From: Cycas panzhihuaensis
Taxonomy: Eukaryota > Cycadophyta
NCBI GenBank assembly: GCA_023213395.1
Contig: CM041465.1
Coordinates: forward strand, 212,977,741 to 213,041,740
DNA length: 64,000 nt
Direction of reading: 5' to 3'
A model generated the notes under the pieces. The model saw nothing but the letters and a program-made list of their open reading frames with translations, did not search any database and was not told where the DNA came from. Shown in pieces: positions 36,191-48,132 of this stretch (position 1 is the first letter of the stretch; the number at the start of each line of letters is the position of its first letter). A program made the position numbers and the translations under genes.

Positions 36191-36539
36191 AACCTCAAGT
36201 TAGAAATGAGGTTTTCATTTCCATATCCTCAGTCTTCATTTTGATCCTAAAAAGGATCATGTGAAATGTTTGGCATAGAGGAAGTTAACAATGCTAGAGA
36301 AGATGGACCAGCTACAAATGTTGGAGAAGATGATCCCTCTACTATGGCTTTGCCTTTGTCAACTTAATTGTTTACAAATGATGGTGTTGGATGTGTACAC
36401 ATTGTCCGGGAGTCACAATTTATATCCTCTAGGGATCTATTATCAGATTCCAAGATTTTGAGTAACTGTTGAGCATCTCCCCCACTAAATTTTAGAATCT
36501 GGATATCAAATTCAGTTGTATCATTAAATTAATATTAAG

Positions 36540-37460
36540 GCATCTTGGAGTCAAGTCTGAGTAATTGATCTTCTGTCTTCACAAAGATAACATCTCTGGT
36601 GATGATGATTTTACGATGTGAAGGCATGAAAACCTTGTACCTATTTTTTTCCATAGGGCATCCAACAAAGATGCCTTTGAGGGCTCTATCTTAGAGCTTG
36701 TTTCTATGTTCCTCCAAAATATGAGCATAATAAGTAGAGCTAAAAATTTTAAACTCAAAGATACAGGGGATTTATCCATACTACATTTCATGTGGAGAGG
36801 GGCCAAGCTTGGAGGGACTAATAGTATTGATGTAATACACGGTAATCTAGATAACCTCAGCCTAAAGATAGATAGAGACGTTCTTATATACCAGCATAGC
36901 ATGAGCCATGTTCATGATGGTCCTGTTCATATGCTCAGCAACTCCTTTTTTCTAGGGTGTACCTACAATAGTAGTCTAATGTTTGATTCCATGTTGACAT
37001 AGTTACGATTTAAACTCATTAGATGTGTACTCACCACCATAGTCAGTCTTGAGTATTTTGATCTTAAATCCAAATTCATTTTCCACACGGGCCTTGAAAG
37101 CTTAAAACATAGAAAAAGCTTCATCCTTCTTTGCAAGAAAAGCAATCCATATTTTCTTGGTAAAATCATCAATGAAAGAAATATAGTGCCACTTCTGTTT
37201 AAGAGAAGGGATGGGCATAGGATCTCATATATCTTAGTGTACAAGTTGCAAAGGTTGGCTAGATTTCTACTAACTATGAGGAAATAGTTGTCTATGAGAT
37301 TTGGAAATGATACATGCTTCGTATTTGAATGGCTTAGAGGAGAGCCTAGGCATACTAGGAAGAGTGACATGCAGTTATCTTAAATGATCAATTTTTATAT
37401 GGCCCGTATGAGCATGCCATAGGGTCACTTGGGACAACTTTTAAGGAGTTAGGGTTATGG
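36540..37460 (-). pseudogene. LTR-3 integrase
   Basis: The pre-integrase block is TLWHAHTGHIKIDHL (about 37410-37445). The core has YISFIDDFTKKIWIAFLAKK (first Asp, about 37130-37190), ILKTDYGGEYTSNEFKS (second Asp, about 37010-37060) and GVAEHMNRTIMNMAHAML (catalytic Glu, about 36895-36950). The C-terminal part is ALKGIFVGCPMEKNRYKVF, then IITRDVIFVKTEDQLL near 36550-36610. It is nearly complete, with a few stops. Confidence 0.9.
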
Positions 37461-37890
37461 TAAAAGCAGAGTCATTATTAACATAGTTAGCTTCAGAGGA
37501 TGGTAAGCCAGTTAGTCGAAAAAGTTTGCCATCAAGAATTTCGGTCATAACCATAGTATTTGAAGGAGGGTAAATGACACAGAGAGTTTGATTATTTGTA
37601 GTTACAGTCAGATCAAATCCACCAGATACAAGGGTGGATAGTAAGAGCATGTTCTATTTCAGAGCAAAAATATATAAAACATCAATAAAGGTAAAATCTA
37701 GAAGGCCTAGTAGTTTTAGGCAAATAGTTCTAAGTACTTCGACTAGCTGAGATGATTTGTTAGCCATGTGTACAACACCATGAACTTCAGCATCAAAATC
37801 CTAAAAGAACTGGTAATGACAAGTCATATATTATGTTGCTCCAATATCCATAATCCAAGATGAAGTATTTGAGGTAGTATTATTTGCAAC
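37441..37890 (-). pseudogene. LTR-3 protease domain
   Basis: SSWIMDIGAT (37831-37860) is the copia aspartic protease active site, with Thr changed to Ile in D-T-G-A. It is followed after a stop by MTCHY-type residues. Downstream, 37441-37650 reads NTMVMTEILDGKLFRLTGLP, the end of the protease region. It lies between gag and integrase as expected. Confidence 0.8.
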
Positions 37891-39080
37891 TCCAAGTGGT
37901 GAAGGAAAAAGTAAATAAGCATAGCCATAATGAGTCTCAATATACTTAGTGGATCTATCAATAATATTTGATAAATTGGTCTCAATTCTTTGAAGGTGTG
38001 CATGAGAAAATTGCATTCCACCAAAACCATCTTCAAAAGAAGTATTATCAACATTATGTACACCATGGCACTATTGATAGCTTGGTAGTTTATTAGTGAC
38101 AAATCTACAATTTTTGGTATAATATCATTTTCTATTACACCTTTGGCACATAATTGTTTAATTTCTAGTCCTATAAGAAGTATTTAGCTAGTTGGATTAT
38201 CTCTAATTACTAGATCTAGGTCTAGGTTGATTATTTTGGCCTTGGAGTTGAGACTTTTTTTGTTAGAGTTAAGGACCCTATTGACCAAGAGGACATTGTC
38301 CTTGTTGTCTACCTCTTCCTCTTCCATAGGAATTATCACCTCTGTGAGAGTATTGACCTTGATTTTTGGTATAGTAAAGATCTTCTTCTACTTTAAAAGT
38401 AGCATCAACTGGATTTGATATAGTGGCAAAGTTAATATCAAAGGTCTTATTAAATTTAATGAATTTCTCAGCAAGAGCCCCAAAGTCTAGGGTCTTTAAG
38501 ATGCCACTAGATTAAAGACTTCCTAATAGATTTTTGTAATCTGGGATATGGAGACATGATTGAATCAACAAAGCCCATGTAATATATTAATTTTCAAAAT
38601 CTTTATCAATGGCTTGCTTAATTGGACAAAGGAGATTGATTATCTCACTTATGTATCCTTTCTATATTTTCAATTTGTTCATCTTCAACACTAAGCGAAC
38701 AAATTCTAAGTCTGATTTGGTGTCAAAGTTCTTCTTAAGAACTTTAAGAACTTTCCATGTCATATTATGTACAGCTTCATCAATGAGATTATGTAGGGAA
38801 TAATCAATGATAAGAAGTATTCCTCCACAGATTTTATCATCATCAAGTTCCCATTGGCATTTAGCTACAGCTTCAGTAGGAGTAGTCGGAGCACCTCCTT
38901 CAAAAGCACTTGAGGTAGTTGTAGCTGCAACAAATGGTGTAGGTTGTAAGTGATCTCTCCAAAGACCTTCATACTTTGTAGTATTTCTGACACCAGTGAA
39001 CTACATGTCCTAATTTTTCTTTTCTTTTTAGAATATAGTTTATATTTTGCTTGAACTGTGAAGACATGGTATCTTTTGAG
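37891..39080 (-). pseudogene. LTR-3 gag
   Basis: The gag body is readable from about 38970 leftward: AVAKCQWELDDDKICGGIL, HNMTWKVLKVLKKNFDTKSDLE, LLCPIKQAIDKDF and FGALAEKFIKFNKTF. Then come an Arg/Gly-rich segment (SHRGDNSYGRGRGRQQGQ, about 38270-38330) and a knuckle remnant (MCQRCNRK-stop-YYTKNCRF, near 38120) missing its histidine position. FSHAHLQRIETNLSNIIDRS precedes the protease. At least five stops. Confidence 0.85.
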
Positions 39081-39131
39081 AAGGGAAGAAATGAACAAGG
39101 GACTATAAAAGTGATGGTAATAAATGATCAA

Positions 39132-41092
39132 TCACTATTTACAAAATAGGAGATGTAATAAAGTAGTGTAGCAAAAAGAAGAATAAGTGAGAATGGTTGT
39201 TCAAAAATGAAGGGAGCAACTTAGAGAAAAGTCACCAATATTTATGATAAATATTAACCTGACATAACAGTAATATGAGAAGCACTATGATGAAAATTAG
39301 CCACTAACACTTGGGGTAAATATTAATTTAATGCAGTAGGAATATAAGAAGCACTATGATTATGATTACACTATGGATCACTTTTTACAAATAAGTATGA
39401 TTAATATACAAGATTGTAGGCTAATATGGAAGCTGACATCATTGGGTGTACATAACTTGAAACTCAAATGTAGGATGCATAATCAACCCAATAACCTCTA
39501 ACTTGTGTCCAACATATAGTTGAGGTTGTTGAAGGGATGCCTAGGCTTCTAGTAGAATTAAATTGGCCTTCACCCATTATACCCATAATTATGCTTGGTG
39601 ATGAAATCCAAGTCACAACGGAGCCTAAGTACTCCCAATCCTTACCTAGTTCACCAATAAGCAGCTATATACCTCTTCTAAAGAGTGGTATGTGCATACC
39701 CATGGCTATGATAGATATTGAATTAGGTATATTTTAATCTTGTATTAAAGTTTCAGTTTTCCTAGTTAGTTATCAAGATGATCCTAATTGAGGCATGATG
39801 ATATAGCTAACTAAACCTCACCAATATTCTTGTTCAGTCTAGTCCCAACTTGAAACCCACACCTCCTTTATGGCATGGTACTCTACCAACTAAGGTATTT
39901 CAATCTTGGTGAGTGTGTGAACAGGTACAAGATGGCATAAAATAGTGTACATAATGCATTCCTTTTAATAAGAGTAAGAAGATTATCGAATTACATCAAA
40001 CGTACATTTAACTGAAAATAGAATACTTACTTGGAGTGATTTTGGAGTGCATGTTTAGAGAGTCTTTAGAGTGCTTGCTTAAAGTGATTTTGGAGTGATG
40101 AAATATAATGCTAATAAGTGAGTGAGGACACCAGATATTGCTTTGTTCTAGGTGTTTTTTTACTTACTTTTATAATGGGCTTTAAACCTTATAAAAAGAA
40201 GGAAGAAAATTTCTTCACATTTTTTTTAAAATATTAAAAGAAAAAGTAGTCTTCAATAAATTGACAATAACTTTCTCCCACGATAACGAAATGGAGTGCC
40301 AATTTTTGTGCTGCAAAATAGATTAGAGCTTCATCTTTAAGAAGTGGAATCAAGTTCAAATGAATTATAGAAAATGTTTAGCAATCCCTCAAAGTTAAGA
40401 GAATATATTTTTCTAGAATTCTTACTAAAAATAACTATTGTTCACTAAAACAATAATAGCTTTCTCATACGACATCAAAACTAGGTGTTGATTTTTGTGT
40501 TGGAAAGTAGACATAGAGACTCATCTTTGATAATTAGAATCAGGTCAATTAGAGCTCTTTAGAAGATTTGTAGATTTGTAAAGTTTAGCAAATAAATTTT
40601 ATTTCTATAGAAATTTTAGCTTACTAATATCTCATTAACACATGATACCATATGAAATTTCCATCATTTTTTTCTCACTAGGGTCCCAATATGAGAAAGG
40701 TGAGAGCATACAATGATGTATATTTTAAATGGATCTAAATTCTTTAAAAAAATTGGGTAAAACCTCCCCTTATAATCATTATTCTAAAAACTAGAAAATT
40801 TTCAACAACGTTTTTCCTTGTTAAAAGGGGAAAAAAAATGGGAAAGAAAAGAAAAATGAGATAGCATAAATGACCACCAATGATTGAAATCCTTGGGCCT
40901 TATAACTCCTTGTATTGTGCTTCCAAACCTACAAAAGAGAATGAGAAAGTAAACAATGCAAAATATGCTATGATAATAACTTGAAAATATTTCTAAATCC
41001 ACTTTCACAATCTCCTTCACCACATGGATTGTGGGGGGAGAAAGAAGTGATGGCTTCATTACAAGTGTAAGTGAGAAATATAAAGGAATAAA
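39132..41092. other. LTR-3 5' leader
   Basis: About 2 kb of non-coding sequence between gag and the primer site. No protein or RNA gene is recognised. A short plus-strand frame (39537-39737) has no motif. Confidence 0.5.
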
Positions 41093-41104
41093 GCTCTAAT
41101 ACCA
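41093..41104 (-). other. LTR-3 primer-binding site
   Basis: The minus strand reads TGGTATTAGAGC two bases from the 5' LTR. It is the initiator tRNA-Met site with one C-to-T change. Confidence 0.85.
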
Positions 41105-41106
41105 CA

Positions 41107-41404
41107 TGAAAATAGTGGATCTATCCTTTATTTCCATGCACTAAACACAAAGGTAAACATTGGAGCAAGAGAGACTTGAGAGAAAGAGAGAAGCTCTCAC
41201 AAAATGGGGAGGTAAGAATAAGCCTCCTCCATTGATCTTTTACTTTTATATTGAGAGAGGGAGCATTAGAGTTAGGTGAAATGAAATTACACATAATGCA
41301 CATGAAAGTGCATTTCACTTAAGTGATCTAATTTAAAGTTCACTTAAGACCCTTTTTAGAAATAATCAACTAATGTAATGACTTTGTGACATTAAACCTT
41401 TTCA
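41107..41404 (-). repeat. LTR-3 5' LTR
   Basis: 298 bp, TGAAAATAGTGG to CCTTTTCA, the partner of 33772-34069. Confidence 0.92.
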
Positions 41405-41409
41405 GACTA

Positions 41410-43604
41410 ATCCTTACACCCTCAATAAAATAGGGTAGTAGAAACAAAAAATAGGATAATTATTGGGATGGAAAGGAATATGCTTAAGGATAAGCATCTT
41501 TGCAATGAGTTTTGGGTAGAAGCTATTCATATAGTTATGTACTCATTGAATAAATATATAACAAAAGTAGTTAAATGAGTCATACTTGAAAAGGCTTCGG
41601 TAGGACACAAGCCTAATATCAATCACTTAAGGATACTTAGGTGAATAACATATATACATATTCCATAATATAAGGACCAAGTTGAATGGAAAAAGTACTA
41701 AGTACATATTTATAGGATATAGTGATATATTAAGATCCTATAAATTATATGACCTTAAGGGTGAAAGAATCATCATGAGCAGGGATGTCATCTTCAATGA
41801 AGATGGATTTTATCAAGAAAATGTTAATAAGGATAAAGAAGAAAGTATTATGGTTGATTTATAATCTAATATAAATGGTATAAATGTACTTATGTTAACT
41901 AGTATAAGTGTAGTAGGTCCATCCACTTCAAACCAAAAGGATCTAAAGCAGGTGTAAAGTGGCCATACCCCTTAAGATATTTTAGACATAAACTTTAATA
42001 GAAGAATAACTAAATCTCAACGGATAAACTTTACCTTAATAACATAACTTATGGAGACAAATTAGTCTAAAAACTTTAAAGAGGCAAATAGTCAAGATGA
42101 ATGGAAGGCAATAATGAAAGAAGAGTACAATGCCTTAGTAAAGGATGATACTTGGGAGTTAGTTGATATACCACCAAGGAAAAATGCCATTAAAACAAAA
42201 TGGGTCTATAAGACCAAGTACAAGTTAGATGGTTCAATTAATACATATAAGGCACAACTAGTTGTAAGGGGTTATGCTCAAATTGAATGCATAGATTATA
42301 ATGAAATATTTACACTTATAACATGGTTAGAAATAATTAAATTGATTATGGCCTTAGCTACACAACGTAGTTAGAAAATCCATTAAATGGATGTGAAGGG
42401 TGCCTTTTTTAATAGATATATTAATGAAGAAATATATATCTAATAACCTAAGAGTTTTGAGATAAAGGGTAAAGAAGACAAGGTCTTCAGACTCAAAAGG
42501 ACCTTATACAAACTTAAACAGGCACCTAGAGCATGATACTCTAGGATTGATACATACTTTAAGGATAAAAATTCCTAAGGAATCAATTAGACCCCAACTT
42601 ATATATTAAGTTAGAAGGAGGTTCAATATTGATTATGGGCTTATATGTCAATGACCTTGTATATACTAGGAATTATTATTACTTATCTCAAAAGTTTAAG
42701 GAAGATATATGCAAAGGATTTAAAATGATAGATTTGGGACTTATGCATTATTTCTTAGGCATTGAGGTATGGCAAGATGTAAAGGGGATCTTTGTATCAC
42801 AAAAGAAATATACATTGGATATGTTGCACAAATTTAATATGAATAGTTACAAGTCGCTTATAATACAAATAAAAGTTGGGTTGAAATTATCTAAGTTTGA
42901 GGAGTTTAAATTGATTGACCTTATTCTTTATAGATAGTTGATTGTGAGCCTTATTTACTTGAATTTAATTTGGCTAGATATTATCTATATAATTAGTGTG
43001 ATTTTCAAGTTTATACATGAGCCTAAGGTAAAATGTTGGCAGGTAACCAAAAGGATTCTTAGGTATCTTAAAGGTATTATTAGGAGTAGAGTACATTATA
43101 GGTCATCAAGTAATCATAAGTTGATTACCTATACAGACTTAGACTAGGTAGGTTGTGTAGATGATATAAAGTCTACATTAAGTTACGCATTTAGTTTAAG
43201 TTCAATACCAATAGTATAGAGTTCAAATAAATAGGTAACAATCTATCTTTCTTCTATAGAAATAGTGTACAAGGTAACTATAATAAGAGCTTATGAGATA
43301 ATTTAACTTAGGATATTACTTTAAGATTTACAAGAGGAATAGATTTGTCCTATATAACTATTTTGTAATAATCAAAGTATAATTTAAATGACTAAGAATC
43401 TAGCGTTTTATGATAGTACTAAATACATTGAAACACAACATCTCTTCATCAAAGAGCTAGTATAATAAGGTGAGTTAGAATTGGTCTATTGTAGTATAGA
43501 GGATTAGGTGGTAGACATCTTCGCAAAGGTACTTAGCAATATAAAATTAAGTAAATTTAGAGATAAAATTAAAGTCTTCTCAAGTGGGTATTATAGAGGA
43601 GAAA
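41410..43604 (+). pseudogene. Copia H2 right half: integrase end, reverse transcriptase, RNase H
   Basis: Integrase resumes with NPYTPQ and a VVETKNRIIIGMERNMLKD block (catalytic Glu), then FIGYSDILRSYKLYD and MSRDVIFNEDGF (41682-41864). RT follows: NALVKDDTWELVDIP, KTKWVYKTKYK and CIDYNEIFTLI (42114-42374), DVKGAFFN with stops, KRTLYKLKQAPRA-like, and GLYVNDLVYT (42629-42937; YVDD read as YVND). FKMIDLGLMHYFLGIEVWQD follows. RNase H includes the 'TDLD' block at 43147, KNLAFYDSTKYIETQHLFIKELV (about 43390-43460) and VVDIFAKVL (about 43510). A purine run AGAGGAGAAA at 43596-43604 may be the polypurine tract and 43605 (TATTAGGATAATG) the LTR start. Confidence 0.88.
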
Positions 43605-45329
43605 TATTAGGATAATGCCCACATTAGGGCCATTTCCTAAATATTCATATGTTAGGAATATGTACTATTTATCAACTCCAGGTGGAAATGGACTTTAACG
43701 TGTGTGTCCAAAGTCTTGCCTATATATCTACGAGGTTTGACAATCCTAGTGTTTATTAACACCATCTTTACCATTTAGATACTTTATCTTTTTATGCTTT
43801 TGTATCTTCTTGTCATCTAATTTCCATCAAAATTAATATAACCATGCAACAACAAATGTAATACATTTTTGTTCTACCAAAAAATTACTAAAATAGTGAT
43901 ATTATAACAAATCCCTTATTCTAACTAATATAAGAACCACTCTTATAGGATACATAACCAAATTTATTGCAACTCTCTCTAAATCCACTTATTTCTTTTC
44001 CTTTTCTTCCAAGGAGCAACTTAGTGCTTCCTAAGGGCTCATCACACCTACTATAGGATACATGTTGAATGTTTCCCACCCTTAGGTTGGGTTTGAATAA
44101 GCCCTAAACTAATCATTCATAGCTTTTTAACTTATACTAATCTAAAATAAAAAGAAAATATATATCTTTTTTAAATAGCTAAAATACTTAAATATCACCA
44201 CACCATATAATTTGTGATTAAATTCCATTATAAATCAAGTACCATTATCACCTTTTTAATATCTTCGAGTTTTGCTTTACCTACAGAACAAAACCATGCT
44301 CTTAATGACCCTCAACTAATCTCCCTAAGATAAGAGTCTTATTAGTAGGAAAATACATTAATGACAATGGTTATTATCTCTATTAAGAATCCCCCCATAT
44401 AATAATGCTATTCAGAAACCACAAAAAGTTAAAACTCTCAACACTAACATTTTATCATCACAACTCATAATGTCTAATAATTTTCCTCCTAAATAAGTTA
44501 ACCCCTTAAAATTTTCTAACAACCTATAAATAATGTCATCCTTTTTCTATAACTTGGGTTGGGAGGCAAGGGTAGTACATCAACTCTTTTTATATTACAT
44601 TAAAATGTTGAACAAGGTGTGATACATGGATGATTATGTAGGGACACAATCTAATGATAATGTATCTATACTAATAACCTTAAACAAACATGATTTATAA
44701 CTTTAATAATAAGTACTTTCTCAATAACTAATTATCTATCAGCTTATACCACATTGATAATTAATTGTTGTATATCTTTTCATACTACCAACTCATATAT
44801 AAGGATACATACTCTAGTCAACTTTGCTAGTCAGCCTCTTAACTCATACCCACTCATATGGCATGGGAAAATTCTCTTGAATCCCCTTGGACCACATCTT
44901 ATTTTTTCTTAGAATTATTTACATAATGTTTATAATCACATGGACCTAAGAAATACATATGTCAATCAACCAAATATACTATGCCATAGTATTAGAAAAC
45001 ATAATTGTGCTACTAACACCACCTACTAATAAAAAGAATAAGAGTTTCTAATAATTAGAACACTATAAATACCTATCCCTTAAGAAGTATCATCTTAATT
45101 GTGGGGTATTACTAATAATATCTTTAGAAATTTTTTTGCCATGATTTGCTAAGCATCAAGATCCTCTTTTTTAGGACTTACTTGCCTTATTAGTTCTATA
45201 TGGTTCTTTCTTGCTATAATAAGAACTCCACCACTTTCATAATAAGTTTGGAACCAAACTCTAGTCATATCTATAATCATTAAATTATATGATTTATATT
45301 TAGTATGCATTTCTTTAGCAAAGAAATAT
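43605..45329. other. Unclassified; may start with the copia H2 3' LTR
   Basis: No coding domain is clear. If 43605 is the H2 LTR start (TG mutated to TA), an LTR of unknown length lies here, but no matching copy was found upstream of 31830. The right part, about 44560-45300, may be the C-terminal tail of the gypsy G4 integrase on the minus strand, too decayed to read with confidence. Confidence 0.35.
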
Positions 45330-46260
45330 AAAAAATATTATATACTTACAAATTTATCCTAGGGAGAGGGTGTGGGCTAGCTCATATATTATAAATCTAT
45401 TTTTTTGTAGGACCTTAAATTATTCATGCTTTTAAGTATTTGGTATATTAAATTATTAAACTATTAATCTATTTCTTTTAGATTATATATATAAAAATAT
45501 ACAATCTTTTATTTTGAATCCCTTAGGCTATTTACGAAAGGCAAGTAGAAATTATACTCATCTTATGTCACTTCTATTAGTTCCCATAGTAAAGTGGTTT
45601 TCATAGATGTTCAAACTAATTAGCATCCTAAAATATCTTCATATAAGGATTTAAAAGTGTCATTTTGAAAAATTTTAGAAACTATTATTGTAAACAAATT
45701 CTACTAGATGCAATTAGTCTTCTCAAAAGTTTGGTTTATCAATCGCATACATCCTAAGTGTGTGCCTTTTCTATATTTTAGTTCATTTTTTAAATTTTTC
45801 CATGAGTTTGTGGGTGTTACATTGTACTAAATTTAAGCTTTATACCTAGCAACTCAAATAAAGATTGCTAAAATCAAGAAGTAATCTTGGAGACTCTATC
45901 CTTGATTATTACTTTGGGTATTCTAGGAAGGTACATTATTTCCTTGATAAAAAAATTAATGACTTTATAAGTGTATAAGATTCTTGAATGGTGTTAAAGT
46001 AGGTAGCTTTAATTAGGTAATTAATAATAGCAATGAGTATGTTATGTTATTTACTAAACGAAAGTAAACTAGCAATGAAATCCATGGAGATTTCCTTCCA
46101 CTTCCACATGAGAATATAAGAGCCTAAAGAAGACAAACATGATGTTAATGCTTTGTGTTACTTTTTGGTAATCTAAACAACTAGCCAATACTTTTCTATC
46201 TTGGGTTTTATTTTAGGGAAGAAGAAAAAATTGTACATTTGAGTAGGTTTTATACTAACC
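45330..46260 (-). pseudogene. Decayed Ty3/gypsy integrase (G4)
   Basis: The minus strand reads a zinc-domain remnant (FPKIKPKIEKYWLVV, then ITKK...HKALTSCLSSLG). MWKWKEISMDFIASLL follows at about 46070-46115, the 'WKWE.ISMDFI.GLP' block with the first catalytic Asp. Further left are a decayed middle and FKK...KRHTLRMYAIDKPNF, then LHLVEFVYNNSF (about 45690-45725), the 'A..LVEFAYNNS' block. Stops are frequent. It is probably the same element as the RT at 52790-54111, split by LTR-4. Confidence 0.75.
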
Positions 46261-47911
46261 ACCTTTGTCCATCATAAGCATGTTGTGGATTTTAAATAAG
46301 AAGTGATTTCTGATGGTCCTAATTGAGGTTATATACATGATCTCATATAAATGAGAAATGTCTAAGCTTAAATTATATTAAATAGAAATCCATAATCGAG
46401 GGGAAATGATTATAACAAATAATTGTATTCATTAGTTATAAGGTCATGACCTTCATTAAGATTGATATAAATACACATTAATCCCATGAATATTATTAAT
46501 TAATTAGTTTCTTTAAATTAGTGTCATAGCCTATTTCTTGTCCAAAAAGAATATTACACTTGCTTGAAGAAAAATTAGGATGATTTTCCATTATTTCTTC
46601 ATCTATCTATTCATTCTTATTTTTGTTCTCATTCTTCTTATTTCAATTGTTATCATCAACTTCCACTTCCTTATTATTTTCTTGACACCTTTTCATTATT
46701 GTTATCTCTATTCAATAGTTTCATTATTAAAATAACTCATTTAATTCCCTTTCTATTTTTAATCTATAGATTTCTTAAAAGAATTTTTATTGGCATTTCC
46801 TAATTAGCCTATTATTCTATCTTACTTTGTTATATTATTCCTTTTCATCTTTTATTATTATTATAATTATTTAATGTGGTCCATTGATTCTATTTATCTT
46901 CTTGTATGCATACATGTGGTCTTTTATGGAAGTGCATCCTTTAATAATAACTTGCTTAAATATTACATTTTATCAGCCTCACTATTGTCTTTCTCTATAG
47001 CATTAGCTTAGCATGCCAAATTATGTGTTGATCACCATTTGTGTCTATCCACCTTACTTACAACACGTCCATGCCCTAATCTACCTCTTTAATGCTCATT
47101 ATTTGTAGAACAACTACTCTTACTTACTCATCTTTGTTATAATAAAATATATAAACACTCACTATGCTTCATTCATTTTCTTATAACTATCATTGTAGTA
47201 TTGTTATGTATAGATAATTATTATAACAACCACATTATTGCCTCATCTTGGCATCTAGTAATACATCACAATTATAACTTGCATTGACTTGGTTATAATA
47301 ATTATTCATCCTCCCTTTTCTAGAAACTACATTTATTGTCTTATATCTACATCCATTAAGACATCATAATTATAGCTTATGTTATCCCAACTATAAAACA
47401 AGTTTATTCTATAATTTGTAACTCAACTATGCATTACCATCTTGATCTTGTTATATGTTATATGAATACATACTATTACATACTAGTTGAACCTTTAATA
47501 TTTTCTTATTCCTTAAGTTGGGGATTAGTAAGATTAAAGGAATAAAATCATTTAATTATCATTTGATTAAGGTTATATTAATTATCTACATGAGTAAGCA
47601 TTAAGTCCTATTTGCATTAAGATAAGCTGAACCTCATATGACTATATTCCATTTATAAGTATTCCTTAATACCTTTGAAAAAGAAGCAGAAAAAAATTTA
47701 TCTAGTTCATTCCTAAGGCAGCTATAATAAAGTAGTAAAAGAGCCATGCCAATAATTTTTATGATCATGATGAAAAGAGAAAATGGTAATATCATAAGAA
47801 GAAAAATTAAAAGAAATGTTAGTTAAGCTTGACCAATCAATTACCATGCTTGAAGTAATAGAAAGTAAAGTTTAAAATTAGGGAAGTTTTTAAAGTAAAT
47901 CTTTAATGAAA
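46261..47911. other. Unclassified, inside gypsy G4
   Basis: It lies between the integrase remnant and LTR-4. The RNase H to integrase connection of G4 is expected here, but no block is readable. Confidence 0.35.
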
Positions 47912-48132
47912 TGAAAGATGCACATACTCAATAAATAAGAACTAAATCATCAACATGTCTCATTTAATATTAAATGTGTACATATATAACTCATGGTTCA
48001 AGGTTGTTAGAGATTGTTATATAACCACCTATCAACCTAACCATATAACTACTCACCAAATACTCTTTAAAAAAAAATCATAATGACCCCTATTAAACAT
48101 ATGACCCTTAAATTAAACTTTATATTCCAACA
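47912..48132 (-). repeat. LTR-4 3' LTR
   Basis: 221 bp, TGAAAGATGCACATAC to TATTCCAACA on the plus strand. It repeats 51449-51661 with scattered substitutions and small indels. Confidence 0.85.

Larger units (their letters stand above)
33772..41404 (-). mobile_element. LTR-3: complete-structure Ty1/copia element inserted in copia H2
   Basis: A 7.6-kb minus-strand element with 298-bp LTRs at 33772-34069 and 41107-41404. It has an initiator tRNA-Met primer site (TGGTATTAGAGC on the minus strand, 41093-41104) and a polypurine tract (AAGGGGAAGA on the minus strand, 34071-34080). Gag, protease, integrase, RT and RNase H are all recognisable in order. Stops are frequent, often at Gln or Trp positions, so it is not coding-competent. 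By eye about 20 LTR differences in 298 bp indicate an old insertion. Target duplication (A/G)ACTA. Confidence 0.92.

Noticed and set aside
36706-37002. 98-codon plus-strand open frame
   Set aside because: Antisense shadow of the LTR-3 integrase.
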